Positions 22,992 to 31,169 are shown, counted from the stretch's first letter. The stretch is DNA of 47,867 nt from Lachnospiraceae bacterium (GCA_030536685.1 JAUNPP010000004.1:7457-55323); one strand, 5' to 3'. Numbers and translations: made by a program. Notes: generated by a model not told the origin, from the sequence alone.

Positions 22992-24570
22992 ACAACTCAG
23001 ATTTGGAATATCCATACGCGGTTGCCAGCGGAAGCTCGCTGGCAGCCTGCCGAATCAGTTCACGAATCTTTTTGGTCATACGCTTTCCTTTGGAATTCAG
23101 CATTGACCGTATCTCCCGGATAATGCTTTCCAGATCATACTCCATCTGTATCAATTTCAATACTCTTTCCATAATAAAATGCAGCAGATCCACATCCTGA
23201 AACATGTCCCAGATAACCCCGGTCAGCTCCTCATACGCAGCTGAATCATAAAAAATGTCATTCTGCAGATAATTCTCACATTCAAAGCTGTCATAAAGCC
23301 TGTAGCAAAGACTCCCATAAGCCTTTCTGCCTTCCTGGATCTTCTCTATCTCATCGCTTTCAAAAAGCCAGGTAAGATATCGCTCACCATCATCCGTATC
23401 AAATAATTCCAGCTGCCCAAAATAGATCAGACGCCCCTGAATCAGCCAGATATAAGCTTCTTTACTTATCTGTGGATAGATTTTCTTAATGCAGATTTCA
23501 TAAAGTTCACTCAAACTGACAAGTCCTGCTCTTTTAACCAGAATCTCCGCCTGTTTTTCAATCCTCCAATATCCATTCAGCTTCTTTGCAGCTGCCCTTG
23601 TGTTGATCCATTTACCGTAACTGTCACGAATTTCCTGAGGAATCTGAAAACCTGTAACCTGCTGCGTTCTTTCATCCACATCGGGCATACAGATTCCCAG
23701 GGTGTACAGCTCTATCAAAGAAGACGTCAGCTCCATCAGAACTTCCTCTCCGTTGTCCAGAGTAATCTCATCCTCTATATACTCCCACAATTTTTTTATA
23801 TCCAGCTTTCCGCTTTGCGGGTCCGCCTCTGTAGTCACCATAAAATAAAACATCTGCGCAGCCCGGCCTTTTATAAATGCAATCATCCGTTCTCTGTTCT
23901 GCAGAATTGCCTGCACGTACTTTTTGCGTACCCACTCAACATCCTTTGTCACAAGACAAGCAGAATGTTCTTTATCTCCCAGAAAAACGGACGCATACAG
24001 CCGCAAATCACTTTCCTCCAGATCATCAATGATCTGACGGACAGTTAAAGACGGATTCAGCCTGAAATTCAGTTCGTCTTCATCATAATCGTCATATTCG
24101 TCCTCTGACAGATACTGTTCAAGTTCACCCTTAACCAGCTTAATTCCATTGATCACATGCTCCCGGGTCTCATATATTCTCTGAACCTGAATATCAAACT
24201 CCCATTCATCGCCAAAATCATACAGAAAATAGAACTTCTGTTTTTCAGAAAGACCCAAAGCGCCTAAAGTGACATCGGTTCCCCCGATTCCCATATCCGG
24301 CAGAGGACAGTAGACATTCTCTCCGTATCCCTGTCCTTCCAGATTAAATAAATACAAATGCTCATATGAAAAATCAAAGGCATCCAATATCATTTTACAC
24401 AGATCATCCAAAGTGCTTTCTGCTGACATATCAAGCACCGAGAAAATTTTTTTATCTCTGCTATAAACCGCCTTCAGTTCATACCTTATGCCGCTTATCT
24501 GTCTTTTTTTACCGATACCCGATCTCCCTTTTATCGGTTTTCCGGCGCTGTTTCTATTGTTTTCGTTCAT
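22981..24570 (-). CDS. plasmid pRiA4b ORF-3-like domain protein
   Basis: 529 residues. Residues about 25-145 match the pRiA4b ORF-3-like domain (IRYELKAVYSRDKKIFSVLD, TLDDLCKMILDAFDFSYEHL, KFYFLYDFGDEWEFDIQVQ). This fold occurs in TnpR-like passengers of mobile elements and in many stand-alone genes. The rest is a long helical, acidic region of unknown kind. The start at 24570 is chosen for GGGGAAGGGG before it; in-frame starts further up lack such a site. It converges on and overlaps the WYL gene by 11 bases. The function is unknown. Confidence 0.7.
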   Translation of the reverse strand: MNENNRNSAGKPIKGRSGIGKKRQISGIRYELKAVYSRDKKIFSVLDMSAESTLDDLCKMILDAFDFSYEHLYLFNLEGQGYGENVYCPLPDMGIGGTDVTLGALGLSEKQKFYFLYDFGDEWEFDIQVQRIYETREHVINGIKLVKGELEQYLSEDEYDDYDEDELNFRLNPSLTVRQIIDDLEESDLRLYASVFLGDKEHSACLVTKDVEWVRKKYVQAILQNRERMIAFIKGRAAQMFYFMVTTEADPQSGKLDIKKLWEYIEDEITLDNGEEVLMELTSSLIELYTLGICMPDVDERTQQVTGFQIPQEIRDSYGKWINTRAAAKKLNGYWRIEKQAEILVKRAGLVSLSELYEICIKKIYPQISKEAYIWLIQGRLIYFGQLELFDTDDGERYLTWLFESDEIEKIQEGRKAYGSLCYRLYDSFECENYLQNDIFYDSAAYEELTGVIWDMFQDVDLLHFIMERVLKLIQMEYDLESIIREIRSMLNSKGKRMTKKIRELIRQAASELPLATAYGYSKSELSKK

Positions 24571-24685
24571 ATAATGCCCCTTCCCCATTTGCCATATACC
24601 GTTTTTTACTACCTCTATAATAACATATATCGCCAAAAAAGGGGCATTATTAATAATTTATATTTAAAAGTGCCATCAGCATTCT

Positions 24686-24714
24686 TGCTGCGAGCGGCTC
24701 GTCAGCTACGCTGA
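24686..24714 (-). repeat. 29-base dispersed repeat, copy 2
   Basis: 24 of 29 bases match a sequence at 14243-14271 upstream of selA. On the minus strand both read TCAGYRTAGCTG then CGAGC. Here it lies just after the stop of the coiled-coil gene, and the frame stays open past that stop for about 20 codons. Confidence 0.5.
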
Positions 24715-24718
24715 CATA

Positions 24719-25144
24719 CTATTCAGATAAAACTTTATCTATATTCTCCGCCTTGATCTGATCCACAACTCGTTCCAGTACCCACATACAGGCCGACGCA
24801 TCTCTGCCATCACAAAATTCGGGAGAATCAAATCCCAGCCGCAGAACAGAGCACATCCTTGACACAGCATCCAGAGCTACCCCTGTCCTGCACAAAGCAT
24901 CCATCAGTTCCAGCCGCTCCTGGCGGTATTTTTTCACCTCTGCCTCTTCTGCAGCCAGCCTTTTATCCGCAATCAGTTTTTCCGCCGCAATCCGCTCCTG
25001 TGCCGCAGCCAGCTTTTCCGCCGCAGTCCGTTCTTCCGCTTCGATCTGCTTTTCTTCTACAGCCTCTTCTCTCTCTTCAGTCTGCTTTTCTTCTATTATC
25101 TGTTCTTCTTTAATCAGTTTTGCTTCCATATCTTTACCACTCAA
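24719..25144 (-). CDS. coiled-coil protein with degenerate Ala/Glu/Lys repeats
   Basis: 141 residues. Residues 1-80 are a highly charged helical repeat (EEREEAVEEKQIEAEERTAA and AAAQERIAAEKLIADKRLAA), predicted as a coiled coil. The C-terminal 60 residues look globular (ALCRTGVALDAVSRMCSVLR, DASACMWVLERVVDQIKAEN). The start is a TTG at 25144, supported by GGAAGGG eight bases upstream. It lies between the HTH gene and the pRiA4b ORF-3-like gene, all on the minus strand. No known family was recognised. Related proteins may vary in repeat number. Confidence 0.6.
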   Translation of the reverse strand: MSGKDMEAKLIKEEQIIEEKQTEEREEAVEEKQIEAEERTAAEKLAAAQERIAAEKLIADKRLAAEEAEVKKYRQERLELMDALCRTGVALDAVSRMCSVLRLGFDSPEFCDGRDASACMWVLERVVDQIKAENIDKVLSE

Positions 25145-25256
25145 TAGCTTTTCCCTTCCTGTTACATTCAGCCTCTGTTATCTATGGTCTGAACCATATA
25201 CTTAATGCTATCTTAACACGAAGCTGTTTCTATGTCATTCGGTTATAAACAGAATT

Positions 25257-25568
25257 TTATACAATATTTTTATATGCCACCAAACGGCGCATCTGAGGCA
25301 TTCTGCCAAACCGCCTTTTCCGGTACCGTTCATATTCAGTCGCCTCCGCTACCAGAAGCCAGTTCATAGGAATATGAAGTAATACGCTTAGTGCAAATAA
25401 ATGATCCAGCGAAGGCAGTGTTTTCCCATGATACCAGTTATAAATCGACTGCGGACAGACAATCTGAAGATACTCCTGAAGTCTGCGAACCGTATAACCA
25501 TTCACCATACACAACTGCCTGATTCTTTTTCCGGTTCGACCCATATCAATTACCGGCGCCTGAAACAT
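25257..25568 (-). CDS. small helix-turn-helix (XRE-like) regulator
   Basis: 103 residues. An XRE/Cro-type helix-turn-helix covers about residues 11-68 (TGKRIRQLCMVNGYTVRRLQ, then the recognition helix in CPQSIYNWYHGKTLPSLDHL). The C-terminal tail is basic (YERYRKRRFGRMPQMRRL). The start at 25568 has GGAGGGAGGG before it. It is the first gene of a minus-strand run and may control the uncharacterised block downstream, which is an inference from position only. Confidence 0.75.
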   Translation of the reverse strand: MFQAPVIDMGRTGKRIRQLCMVNGYTVRRLQEYLQIVCPQSIYNWYHGKTLPSLDHLFALSVLLHIPMNWLLVAEATEYERYRKRRFGRMPQMRRLVAYKNIV

Positions 25569-25675
25569 CAAACATCCCTCCCTCCTGCTTTACCTCATCC
25601 GATAAGTACTTGTGTCGGTTTTTCGATTTCCATGTTCTCATGGCATAAGTATAACACAAACCACTACCTGAGGCT

Positions 25676-25817
25676 ACCTCAACCCACCATCGGCCCCATT
25701 TTCCATTTTACTTCAATCCACCATCGACCCTGCTTTACCTCAATCCACCGTCGGCCCCATTTTACCTCAACCCACCATCGACCCTGCTTTACCTCAATCC
25801 ACCGTCGGCCCCACTTC
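25676..25817. repeat. 27-bp intergenic tandem repeat, five units
   Basis: Units at 25676-25702 (followed by a 7-base insert), 25710-25736, 25737-25763, 25764-25790 and 25791-25817, based on ACCTCAAYCCACCRTCGRCC. Units 2/4 and 3/5 are most alike, showing a 54-bp higher-order duplication. There are no spacers. It lies upstream of the HTH gene and about 360 bases before the hydrogenase. The rest of 25569-26176 is AT-rich leader DNA. Confidence 0.85.
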
Positions 25818-26014
25818 GAACTCACAGCTTCCTCTACGTATTCTTTTCAATACACGTTTCTCCTTTTCTTCAAAAGAACCATGCTTTTCCTGTAAAATCC
25901 GCCTTTTGTATGCTCAAAAATACTTTTTTTCAAACATTTTAGTCACTTTGAACAACTTTTTGCTCAAAACTGTTCAAAATAATTTATTTGCCAAAAAAGG
26001 AGGTGCAGGCTACA

Positions 26015-26104
26015 ATGTTATCGACATTTACGGAGGTCAGATTACCTCACAATGCACCGAAAACTGCACATCCCCCATCTGTGTACGGTCACTGTGGAAA
26101 ATAA
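26015..26104 (+). CDS. possible 29-residue leader peptide before the hydrogenase
   Basis: A short frame (MLSTFTEVRLPHNAPKTAHP and nine more residues) with a strong AAGGAGGT site about ten bases upstream, ending 72 bases before the hydrogenase start. It may be translated as a leader, but no regulatory repeat of one amino acid is seen. Support is only the ribosome-binding site. Confidence 0.25.
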   Translation: MLSTFTEVRLPHNAPKTAHPPSVYGHCGK

Positions 26105-26131
26105 TCTGCTCCACAAAAGGAACTGCTAAAC

Positions 26132-26149
26132 TGATGGTACAGCGTTGTA
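26132..26149 (+). promoter_or_regulatory. hairpin just before the hydrogenase ribosome-binding site
   Basis: GGTACA-GCGT-TGTACC forms a short perfect hairpin about 15 bases before the GAGGAGG site. It has no T-run, so it is more likely a mRNA-stability or translation-control element, or an operator, than a terminator. Confidence 0.3.
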
Positions 26150-26176
26150 CCAGGGAATCATTGAGGAGGTACTATT

Positions 26177-27610
26177 TTGAAAATCCACAAATTTGACACA
26201 CGGGTACAGCATTTGAAATACCAGGTATTACGTGAAATTGCAAAGGAAGCCTGGAATGACTCACTGCTGGAAAACCTGCATAATATCCCGAAACGAATTC
26301 TGCCAAACGATCATCCCACCATGCGGTGCTGCATTTACAAAGAACGGGCAATCTTAACCGAACGTATGCAGATTGCTATGGGCGGAGACAAATCAAACCC
26401 CAATATTATCGAAGTCATAGATATTGCCTGTGATGAATGTCCCATGAGCGGTTACGAAATCACCGACCTTTGCCGCGGCTGTCTGGCGCACCGCTGTGAA
26501 GAATCCTGCAAAAAAGGCGCGATCACCTTCGATGAACATATGAAAGCGCACATTGATAAGTCCAAATGCGTAAACTGCGGCGCCTGCGCAAAGGTCTGCC
26601 CTTATACCGCAATCACCAACCGAAAACGTCCCTGCGAAACCGCCTGCAAGGTAAAAGCAATCCACGCCGGGGCAAATGGAGCTGCTGAGATTGATGATGA
26701 AAAATGTATCTCCTGCGGCGCCTGCGTTTACCAGTGCCCTTTTGGTGCAATCTCTGATAAATCTTATATTCTGGAAGTAATTGACCTGATCAAAAAAAGC
26801 TGCGGCAATACCGCCTATAAAGTCTATGCTATTGTTGCACCCTCCATTGCCGGTCAGTTTTCCTATGCCAAATCAGGCCAGGTTCTCTCGGGATTAAAGG
26901 AACTCGGTTTCGATGCAATTATGGAAGCCGCCCTCGGCGCCGATATGGTTGCCTATGAAGAATCAAAGGAAGTTGCAGAAACTGACAGCTTTGTAACCAG
27001 CTCCTGCTGCCCTGCCTTTGTAAAATATGTAGAAAAACAGTTTCCCCAGCTGAAGGAGCATATTTCACATAATATGTCTCCCATGGCCGCTCTTGCAAAG
27101 TATGTAAAGGAAAAAGATCCCTCCTGCAAAATCGTATTTATCGGCCCCTGCACTGCCAAAAAAATGGAAATCCAGAAGGATTCTGTGCGACCTTATGTAG
27201 ATTCTGTAATTACATTTGAAGAACTTCAGGCTCTATTTGACAGCCGCAACATCGAAATTTCCGATTTAGAAGAAACCGTGATCTCAGACGCCTCCTTCTT
27301 CGGACGCATCTTTGCCTGCAGCGGCGGCCTGACCGAAGCAGTCGCCCAGGGAATCAAGGAACACGGATTTACCGAATTTGAATACAAACCGGTAACCTGC
27401 AGCGGCATCGAAGCCTGCCGTCTTGCACTTCTGAAAGCCAAAAAAGGTGTTCTGAACGGAAACTTTATCGAAGGAATGGCCTGTGAAGGAGGCTGTATCA
27501 GTGGCGCCGGCTGTCTCACACACGCTGAGAAAAATGTAAAAGCCGTTAACGTCCATGCCGTTACAGCTAAAAAATTAACCATCACAGAATCTGTACAAGA
27601 CTTAAAATAA
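26177..27610 (+). CDS. monomeric [FeFe] hydrogenase, group B-like
   Basis: 477 residues. N-terminal ferredoxin-type cysteine motifs (CVNCGACAKVCP, CISCGACVYQCP and a further Cys set, CDECP/CRGCLAHRC) precede the H-cluster domain. H-cluster motifs are TSSCCPAFV (L1), IGPCTAKKME (L2) and EGMACEGGCISGAG (L3), so all four ligating cysteines and the proton-transfer Cys are present. The enzyme exchanges electrons with ferredoxin to make or use H2. The motif variants fit the group B clade, whose exact role is less clear than that of group A. The start is a TTG at 26177 with GAGGAGG seven bases before it. It is a single gene with a strong terminator. Confidence 0.88.
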   Translation: MKIHKFDTRVQHLKYQVLREIAKEAWNDSLLENLHNIPKRILPNDHPTMRCCIYKERAILTERMQIAMGGDKSNPNIIEVIDIACDECPMSGYEITDLCRGCLAHRCEESCKKGAITFDEHMKAHIDKSKCVNCGACAKVCPYTAITNRKRPCETACKVKAIHAGANGAAEIDDEKCISCGACVYQCPFGAISDKSYILEVIDLIKKSCGNTAYKVYAIVAPSIAGQFSYAKSGQVLSGLKELGFDAIMEAALGADMVAYEESKEVAETDSFVTSSCCPAFVKYVEKQFPQLKEHISHNMSPMAALAKYVKEKDPSCKIVFIGPCTAKKMEIQKDSVRPYVDSVITFEELQALFDSRNIEISDLEETVISDASFFGRIFACSGGLTEAVAQGIKEHGFTEFEYKPVTCSGIEACRLALLKAKKGVLNGNFIEGMACEGGCISGAGCLTHAEKNVKAVNVHAVTAKKLTITESVQDLK

Positions 27611-27710
27611 TACAATTTTCAGATGCATAAAAAATCATAAAGCAATACAGCTTTCAGATACATAAAAAACCATAAAGCAATACAGCTTTCAATATATGCG
27701 CATCATAAAA

Positions 27711-27757
27711 AACCGGGTTATATGCCGTTAAATAACATATAAACCCGGTTCTTTTTT
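27711..27757. terminator. terminator after the hydrogenase
   Basis: AACCGGGTTATATG pairs with CATATAAACCCGGTT (one bulge), followed by CTTTTTTC and preceded by A-rich DNA, so it can act on both convergent genes. Just upstream, 27635-27700 holds two near-copies of CATAAAGCAATACAGCTTTC. Confidence 0.85.
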
Positions 27758-27841
27758 CTGTAATATTATATCTGTCACGGTAACTCTCTTTACTAACTCA
27801 TACTTTCTGCCGATCACACGGCTCTGTCTGAAAATCCGTCT

Positions 27842-28267
27842 TCAAAATGGAAGTATTTCACTCTGGCGCTGACGCATCTGCTGCTGCATAACCTTATTCA
27901 GCTCCTCAATTTCTTCCTGAATACATCCTATCGCAATCGTATACTCCATATCACCCGTTTCTTTTTCAAGCTCAGAAGCCAGCTGATAGGCCTGATTCAA
28001 ATACTGCATTTTTTCCTTTTGTTTTGTCTGAGGAAGCATTGCACAACGAAACAGGGTATGCATGTACTCTCCCTTTGCCTCTATTTCACAGGAGGAATGC
28101 TGTTTCAGCACCCCTGAAAACATGTCACAACACATATGATAAATACTTTTTGCCGCAATATAATCAGACTGCTCTTCACTTCTTTCCGCGTCTTCCATAT
28201 AAGCACGTCCCAGCTGCAAGGTTTTTTCTACATCCATAAGCATATGATTCCATTCTGTTTTAATCAT
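27842..28267 (-). CDS. uncharacterised helical protein
   Basis: 141 residues, predicted all-helical and possibly TPR-like (LGRAYMEDAERSEEQSDYIA, LNQAYQLASELEKETGDMEY), ending in a Gln/Arg-rich helix (VMQQQMRQRQ). The start at 28267 follows AAAGGAG; an upstream in-frame codon at 28285 overlaps that site. No signal peptide or catalytic motif is seen. Upstream lies a 13-bp inverted repeat. The function is unknown. Confidence 0.65.
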   Translation of the reverse strand: MIKTEWNHMLMDVEKTLQLGRAYMEDAERSEEQSDYIAAKSIYHMCCDMFSGVLKQHSSCEIEAKGEYMHTLFRCAMLPQTKQKEKMQYLNQAYQLASELEKETGDMEYTIAIGCIQEEIEELNKVMQQQMRQRQSEILPF

Positions 28268-28348
28268 TCCAAACTCCTTTACCACTTAAATATCCGCTAT
28301 CAGCTCTTCTGCTCCCTTAATGAAATGCTGCTGCAGTTCCAGCGACAA

Positions 28349-28389
28349 TACAGCATTGCATAGATTCCAGTTAATCATGCAATGCTGTA
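28349..28389. repeat. perfect 13-bp inverted repeat upstream of the helical-protein gene
   Basis: TACAGCATTGCAT (28349-28361) and ATGCAATGCTGTA (28377-28389) around a 15-base loop. It has no T-run. It may be an operator, as it lies about 85 bases upstream of the start at 28267. Confidence 0.55.
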
Positions 28390-28535
28390 CCAGATACATT
28401 TCACTACCAATATAGCATGATATTTCAAAATGTCATGTATTTTTTAAAATTAAACCATTTTTTTTGCAGCGTCTGTATTTACTGTTTTACGACTGTTTCA
28501 GCGACACCAGTTTACAGAATCCGAAAACTGCTTCG

Positions 28536-29093
28536 TTATCTGCGGTTGTCAACTCCCAGACGATCATCATAGATTGCTCTGCAGCCGCCAATGAATTTGG
28601 GACGTGTTCTGGCCGCAGTAAGAGCAGCCTCCCCGATAACCTTTATGCTCAGTCTTACCGGCACTGCAACATGCTTCAAATGCATTCCGATCAGAGTACT
28701 GCCGATATCCAGACCTGCATCTGCCCTGATTTCCTCCAGCGCTACAGGATCTTCCATTCCATGATAAGCAGCCGTTGCAAAAGACCCCCCTGCTTTCGGC
28801 TGAGGTACCACATTACAGATTTCCGCATAAGGCACTGCGCTGCGTTCTACAATGATTGCACGATTCAAATGTTCACAGCACTGCGCTGCCAGGTAAATAC
28901 CACGCGGCTTCAGTACAGACTGAAGGGCATCGTAAATTTCCTGCGCGGTCTCTTCGCTGGAATAAGAACCAATCCTCTTTCCCAGAACTTCACTGGAAGA
29001 ACATCCCACAACAAGAATCTGTCCTTTTTTCAATCCAGCTGCTTCACAGATCTCTGTCGCTGCAGCAATACACTGTTCTCTTATTTCTGACAT
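28536..29093 (-). CDS. UPF0340/DUF436 family protein (YwlG-like, TIGR01440)
   Basis: 185 residues matching the UPF0340 family (AGLKKGQILVVGCSSSEVLG, CCEHLNRAIIVER, GLDIGSTLIGMHLKHVAVPV). It is a conserved cytoplasmic protein of Firmicutes with no established activity. The early VVGCSSSEV and AAQCCEHLNRA motifs suggest a phosphate- or thiol-binding site, which is an inference. The start at 29093 is the first Met that aligns with family members; AAAGGA lies 13 bases upstream. The length is normal. Confidence 0.85.
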   Translation of the reverse strand: MSEIREQCIAAATEICEAAGLKKGQILVVGCSSSEVLGKRIGSYSSEETAQEIYDALQSVLKPRGIYLAAQCCEHLNRAIIVERSAVPYAEICNVVPQPKAGGSFATAAYHGMEDPVALEEIRADAGLDIGSTLIGMHLKHVAVPVRLSIKVIGEAALTAARTRPKFIGGCRAIYDDRLGVDNRR

Positions 29094-29204
29094 AATGATC
29101 ACAATCCTTTCTTTTCCATCTTTTCTGTTTTTCCAACTCAAACACATAATAACAGAAAATTCATCTGTTTTCTATCCATATGATGCTCAAAAACACGGTA
29201 AACG

Positions 29205-29450
29205 CAAGCTTTTTATAATAGTTTTTTTTATTGTTATAAAAGGCTGTGAAGGCTCCATTACAGTACAATCCTGTTCGGGGACACGCTCTCGCTCGGATCG
29301 AACGCAACGGAACTAAACTCTCGAACTGTCTTTCAGACAGCCCAATCGTTAAGTACCGGCGTTCTCTATGGTCCCTTTCACAGGATTGTACTGTAATTCC
29401 GCCGCTGTAGTTTTGCGATATTGCAGGTTTAACGGATGCTGGAAAAACAT
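29205..29450 (-). repeat. 141-bp TIR element, copy 2
   Basis: Inverted relative to copy 1 at 18.3 kb. The core (29257-29397) is exactly 141 bp with perfect 18-bp terminal repeats (29257-29274 and 29380-29397). Compared with copy 1, each arm differs at two bases, and the two arms change together so that pairing is kept. The flanking TTATAACA hairpin (29212-29241 region) and the TTTTCCAGCATCCGTT flank are shared. It has a single left arm, unlike copy 1. It lies downstream of rpsR and upstream of the UPF0340 gene. Confidence 0.85.
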
Positions 29451-29457
29451 GATATGC

Positions 29458-29491
29458 AAAAACCGCCATGCTCTTTCGAACATGGCGGTCT
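29458..29491 (-). terminator. terminator of the rpsF-ssb-rpsR operon
   Basis: On the minus strand ACCGCCATG pairs with CATGGCGGT across a ten-base loop and is followed by a T6 run, 23 bases after the rpsR stop. Confidence 0.88.
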
Positions 29492-29513
29492 GTACATCTG
29501 CTTTATGTGGAAA

Positions 29514-29777
29514 TTAATCCAGTGTGTAAGGCATTAATGCAACGTGACGTGCTCTCTTGATTGCAACAGTAAGAGCTCTCTGATGTTTTGCACAGTTGCC
29601 AGTAATTCTTCTGGGAAGAATTTTACCTCTTTCAGATACGTATCTTTTCAGTTTGTTTGTATCCTTGTAATCAATACCAGCGTCTTTACCACAGAATACG
29701 CAAACTTTTCTTCTTCTGCGTCCGCCGTTTCTTCTCTTCATGGGAGAATCTGATCTTTCACCTTTATTGTAAGCCAT
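29514..29777 (-). CDS. rpsR: 30S ribosomal protein S18
   Basis: 87 residues. It has the S18 signature around [20 protein letters not shown] and [20 protein letters not shown]. The basic N-terminus ([20 protein letters not shown]) carries one CxxC pair, CVFC, which may be a remnant of or alternative to the zinc site seen in some S18 forms. It pairs with S6 on the central domain of 16S rRNA. It is the last gene of rpsF-ssb-rpsR, with AAGGAGG before the start. Confidence 0.97.
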   Translation of the reverse strand: MAYNKGERSDSPMKRRNGGRRRRKVCVFCGKDAGIDYKDTNKLKRYVSERGKILPRRITGNCAKHQRALTVAIKRARHVALMPYTLD

Positions 29778-29834
29778 GGCTATAACCTCCTTAACCGCAT
29801 GCCTTTCGGCATCATCAAAAACGAATCACAAATA

Positions 29835-30371
29835 TTAGTTAAAAGGAAGACCTTCGTCATCAACACCATCGGGAATATTCATAAAATCATCTCCGACAGC
29901 ACTTGCGGGGCTGGGTCTTGAACCGCCCTGCTGACCAAAACCGCCGTAGCTCTGACCGCCGCCATAGTTCTGGCTTCCACCATAGCTCTGACCTGCGCCA
30001 AAACCGTCCTGTGCACCTCCGTTGTAGGATGATGCAGCTGACTTGCTCTCAGCAAATTCCTGTTCTTCTACTACTACATCTGTTGTGTAAACTTTTACAC
30101 CATCTTTATTGGTATAGCTTCCAGTCTGCAGACGGCCGCTTACAACCATTCTGGTGCCTTTTCTCAGATACTTTTCAGCAAACTCGGCCTGACGATCAAA
30201 TGCTACACAGCTGATAAAATCAGCAGTCTGTTCATTGTTATCGCTGTTTCTGCGAAATCTTCTGTCAACCGCAAGAGTATATCTTGCCACTGCCAGCTGA
30301 CGGTCGCCCTGGTTTGAATATCTGACATCGGGATCTCTTGTAAGTCTCCCCATTAAAATAACCTTGTTCAT
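29835..30371 (-). CDS. ssb: single-stranded DNA-binding protein
   Basis: 178 residues. The OB fold is at about 1-105 (MNKVILMGRLTRDPDVRYSN, FISCVAFDRQAEFAEKYLRK). A Gly/Gln/Tyr/Ser-rich linker with repeated QSYGG-type units follows. The acidic C-terminal tip DDEGLPFN corresponds to the protein-interaction tail (usually DDDIPF). It binds ssDNA as a tetramer in replication, repair and recombination. It lies between rpsF and rpsR, the usual Firmicute arrangement. Confidence 0.97.
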   Translation of the reverse strand: MNKVILMGRLTRDPDVRYSNQGDRQLAVARYTLAVDRRFRRNSDNNEQTADFISCVAFDRQAEFAEKYLRKGTRMVVSGRLQTGSYTNKDGVKVYTTDVVVEEQEFAESKSAASSYNGGAQDGFGAGQSYGGSQNYGGGQSYGGFGQQGGSRPSPASAVGDDFMNIPDGVDDEGLPFN

Positions 30372-30441
30372 TCACTCACCCAAATCTTTCTATAGCAGAA
30401 GTGTGACTCAGCTTCCTGTTTCAAGCTTTCTTGATACAAGC

Positions 30442-30732
30442 TTATGCTTCCTGTTTTACTACCAGGTATCTGATAACGTTTTCCATTAAACGAATGTGAG
30501 CTTCTACTTCGTTAGGACAGTTGTTATCTTCTGTCTCGAACTGAATAAAGTAGTAGAAACCTTCTCTGGTCTTCTGAATTTCGTAAGCAAGTCTCTTCTT
30601 ACCCCATTCATCCACGCCAGTTACGTTGCCGTTAAAACGAGCGATATAACCTTTTACTTTTTCGATTGCCGCTGCTCTTTCTTCTTCTTCAAGTTTTACG
30701 CTTAAAACAACAGCTAATTCATACTTATACAT
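30442..30732 (-). CDS. rpsF: 30S ribosomal protein S6
   Basis: 96 residues with the S6 ferredoxin-like fold: MYKYELAVVLSVKLEEEERA, the GVDEWGKKRLAYEIQKTREG loop and FYYFIQFETED. It binds S18 and 16S rRNA. It is the first gene of the operon, with AAGGAGGT before the start and a structured leader upstream that fits S6:S18 feedback. Confidence 0.97.
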   Translation of the reverse strand: MYKYELAVVLSVKLEEEERAAAIEKVKGYIARFNGNVTGVDEWGKKRLAYEIQKTREGFYYFIQFETEDNNCPNEVEAHIRLMENVIRYLVVKQEA

Positions 30733-30741
30733 TTAGCACTA

Positions 30742-30782
30742 CCTCCTTGTGGACTTTGTGGCCCCCTTGCGGGAGCAAGGAT
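30742..30782 (-). promoter_or_regulatory. probable S6:S18-binding leader of rpsF
   Basis: On the minus strand CCTTGC-TCC-CGCAAGG forms a hairpin with CCG near the loop, followed by GGGGGCC and a CACAAAG/CTTTGTG-type outer region just before the ribosome-binding site. The layout resembles the known rpsF leader motif bound by the S6:S18 complex, but not every consensus position was checked. Confidence 0.5.
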
Positions 30783-30803
30783 TAAAATTTATCACAGTTT
30801 TTG

Positions 30804-30832
30804 ATTCTAACACAAAAACACTGGTTTTGCAA
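30804..30832 (-). promoter_or_regulatory. rpsF operon promoter
   Basis: Minus-strand TTGCAA (30827-30832), 17 bases, TAGAAT (30804-30809). The transcript would start near 30797, giving a leader of about 65 bases that contains the S6:S18-type hairpin. Confidence 0.7.
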
Positions 30833-30893
30833 GCATTTTTCCAATTTTCTTTACAGTACTTTTTCAATTTTCTTTACAATACTATATGATAGT

Positions 30894-31091
30894 CTATGAC
30901 TTTTCTTTTTTCTTCAGTTCCTTTGTGCTTTTCTCCACCGTTTTGCGCGGTACCATAATCATATGCCCGCAGCCAGTACATTTTAGACGGAAATCCATAC
31001 CCACACGCAGGATCTCCCATTCGTAGCTTCCGCAGGGATGAGGTTTTTTCAAACGTACCACATCGCCCGGTTCATAATTTAATCGTTCCAT
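30894..31091 (-). CDS. DUF951 family protein
   Basis: 65 residues of the DUF951 (YyzM-like) family. It has the signature GDVVRLKKPHPCGSYEWEIL and a CTGCGH motif that, with the first Cys, may bind zinc. The small beta-rich fold suggests nucleic-acid binding, but no activity is established. An open frame continues upstream to a GTG at 31142. The ATG at 31091 is preferred because it gives the family's usual length and has GGAAG five bases before it. It is often found close to rpsF/ssb, as here. Confidence 0.85.
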   Translation of the reverse strand: MERLNYEPGDVVRLKKPHPCGSYEWEILRVGMDFRLKCTGCGHMIMVPRKTVEKSTKELKKKEKS

Positions 31092-31169
31092 TAAGGCTTC
31101 CAACTTTCCGCAATTCTTTAATAGTTTCTTATAACTCGCCACTTATAGAAGCGGGAGTCTTATTGAATT

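Noticed and set aside
25676-25817. CRISPR array
   Set aside because: The units are contiguous, with no unique spacers between them, and there are no cas genes. The same applies to the 22-bp array at 42082-42213.
25906-26196. 96-residue Cys-containing frame overlapping the hydrogenase start
   Set aside because: No ribosome-binding site is present at its ATG, and it crosses the hydrogenase leader and hairpin. Composition is not convincing.
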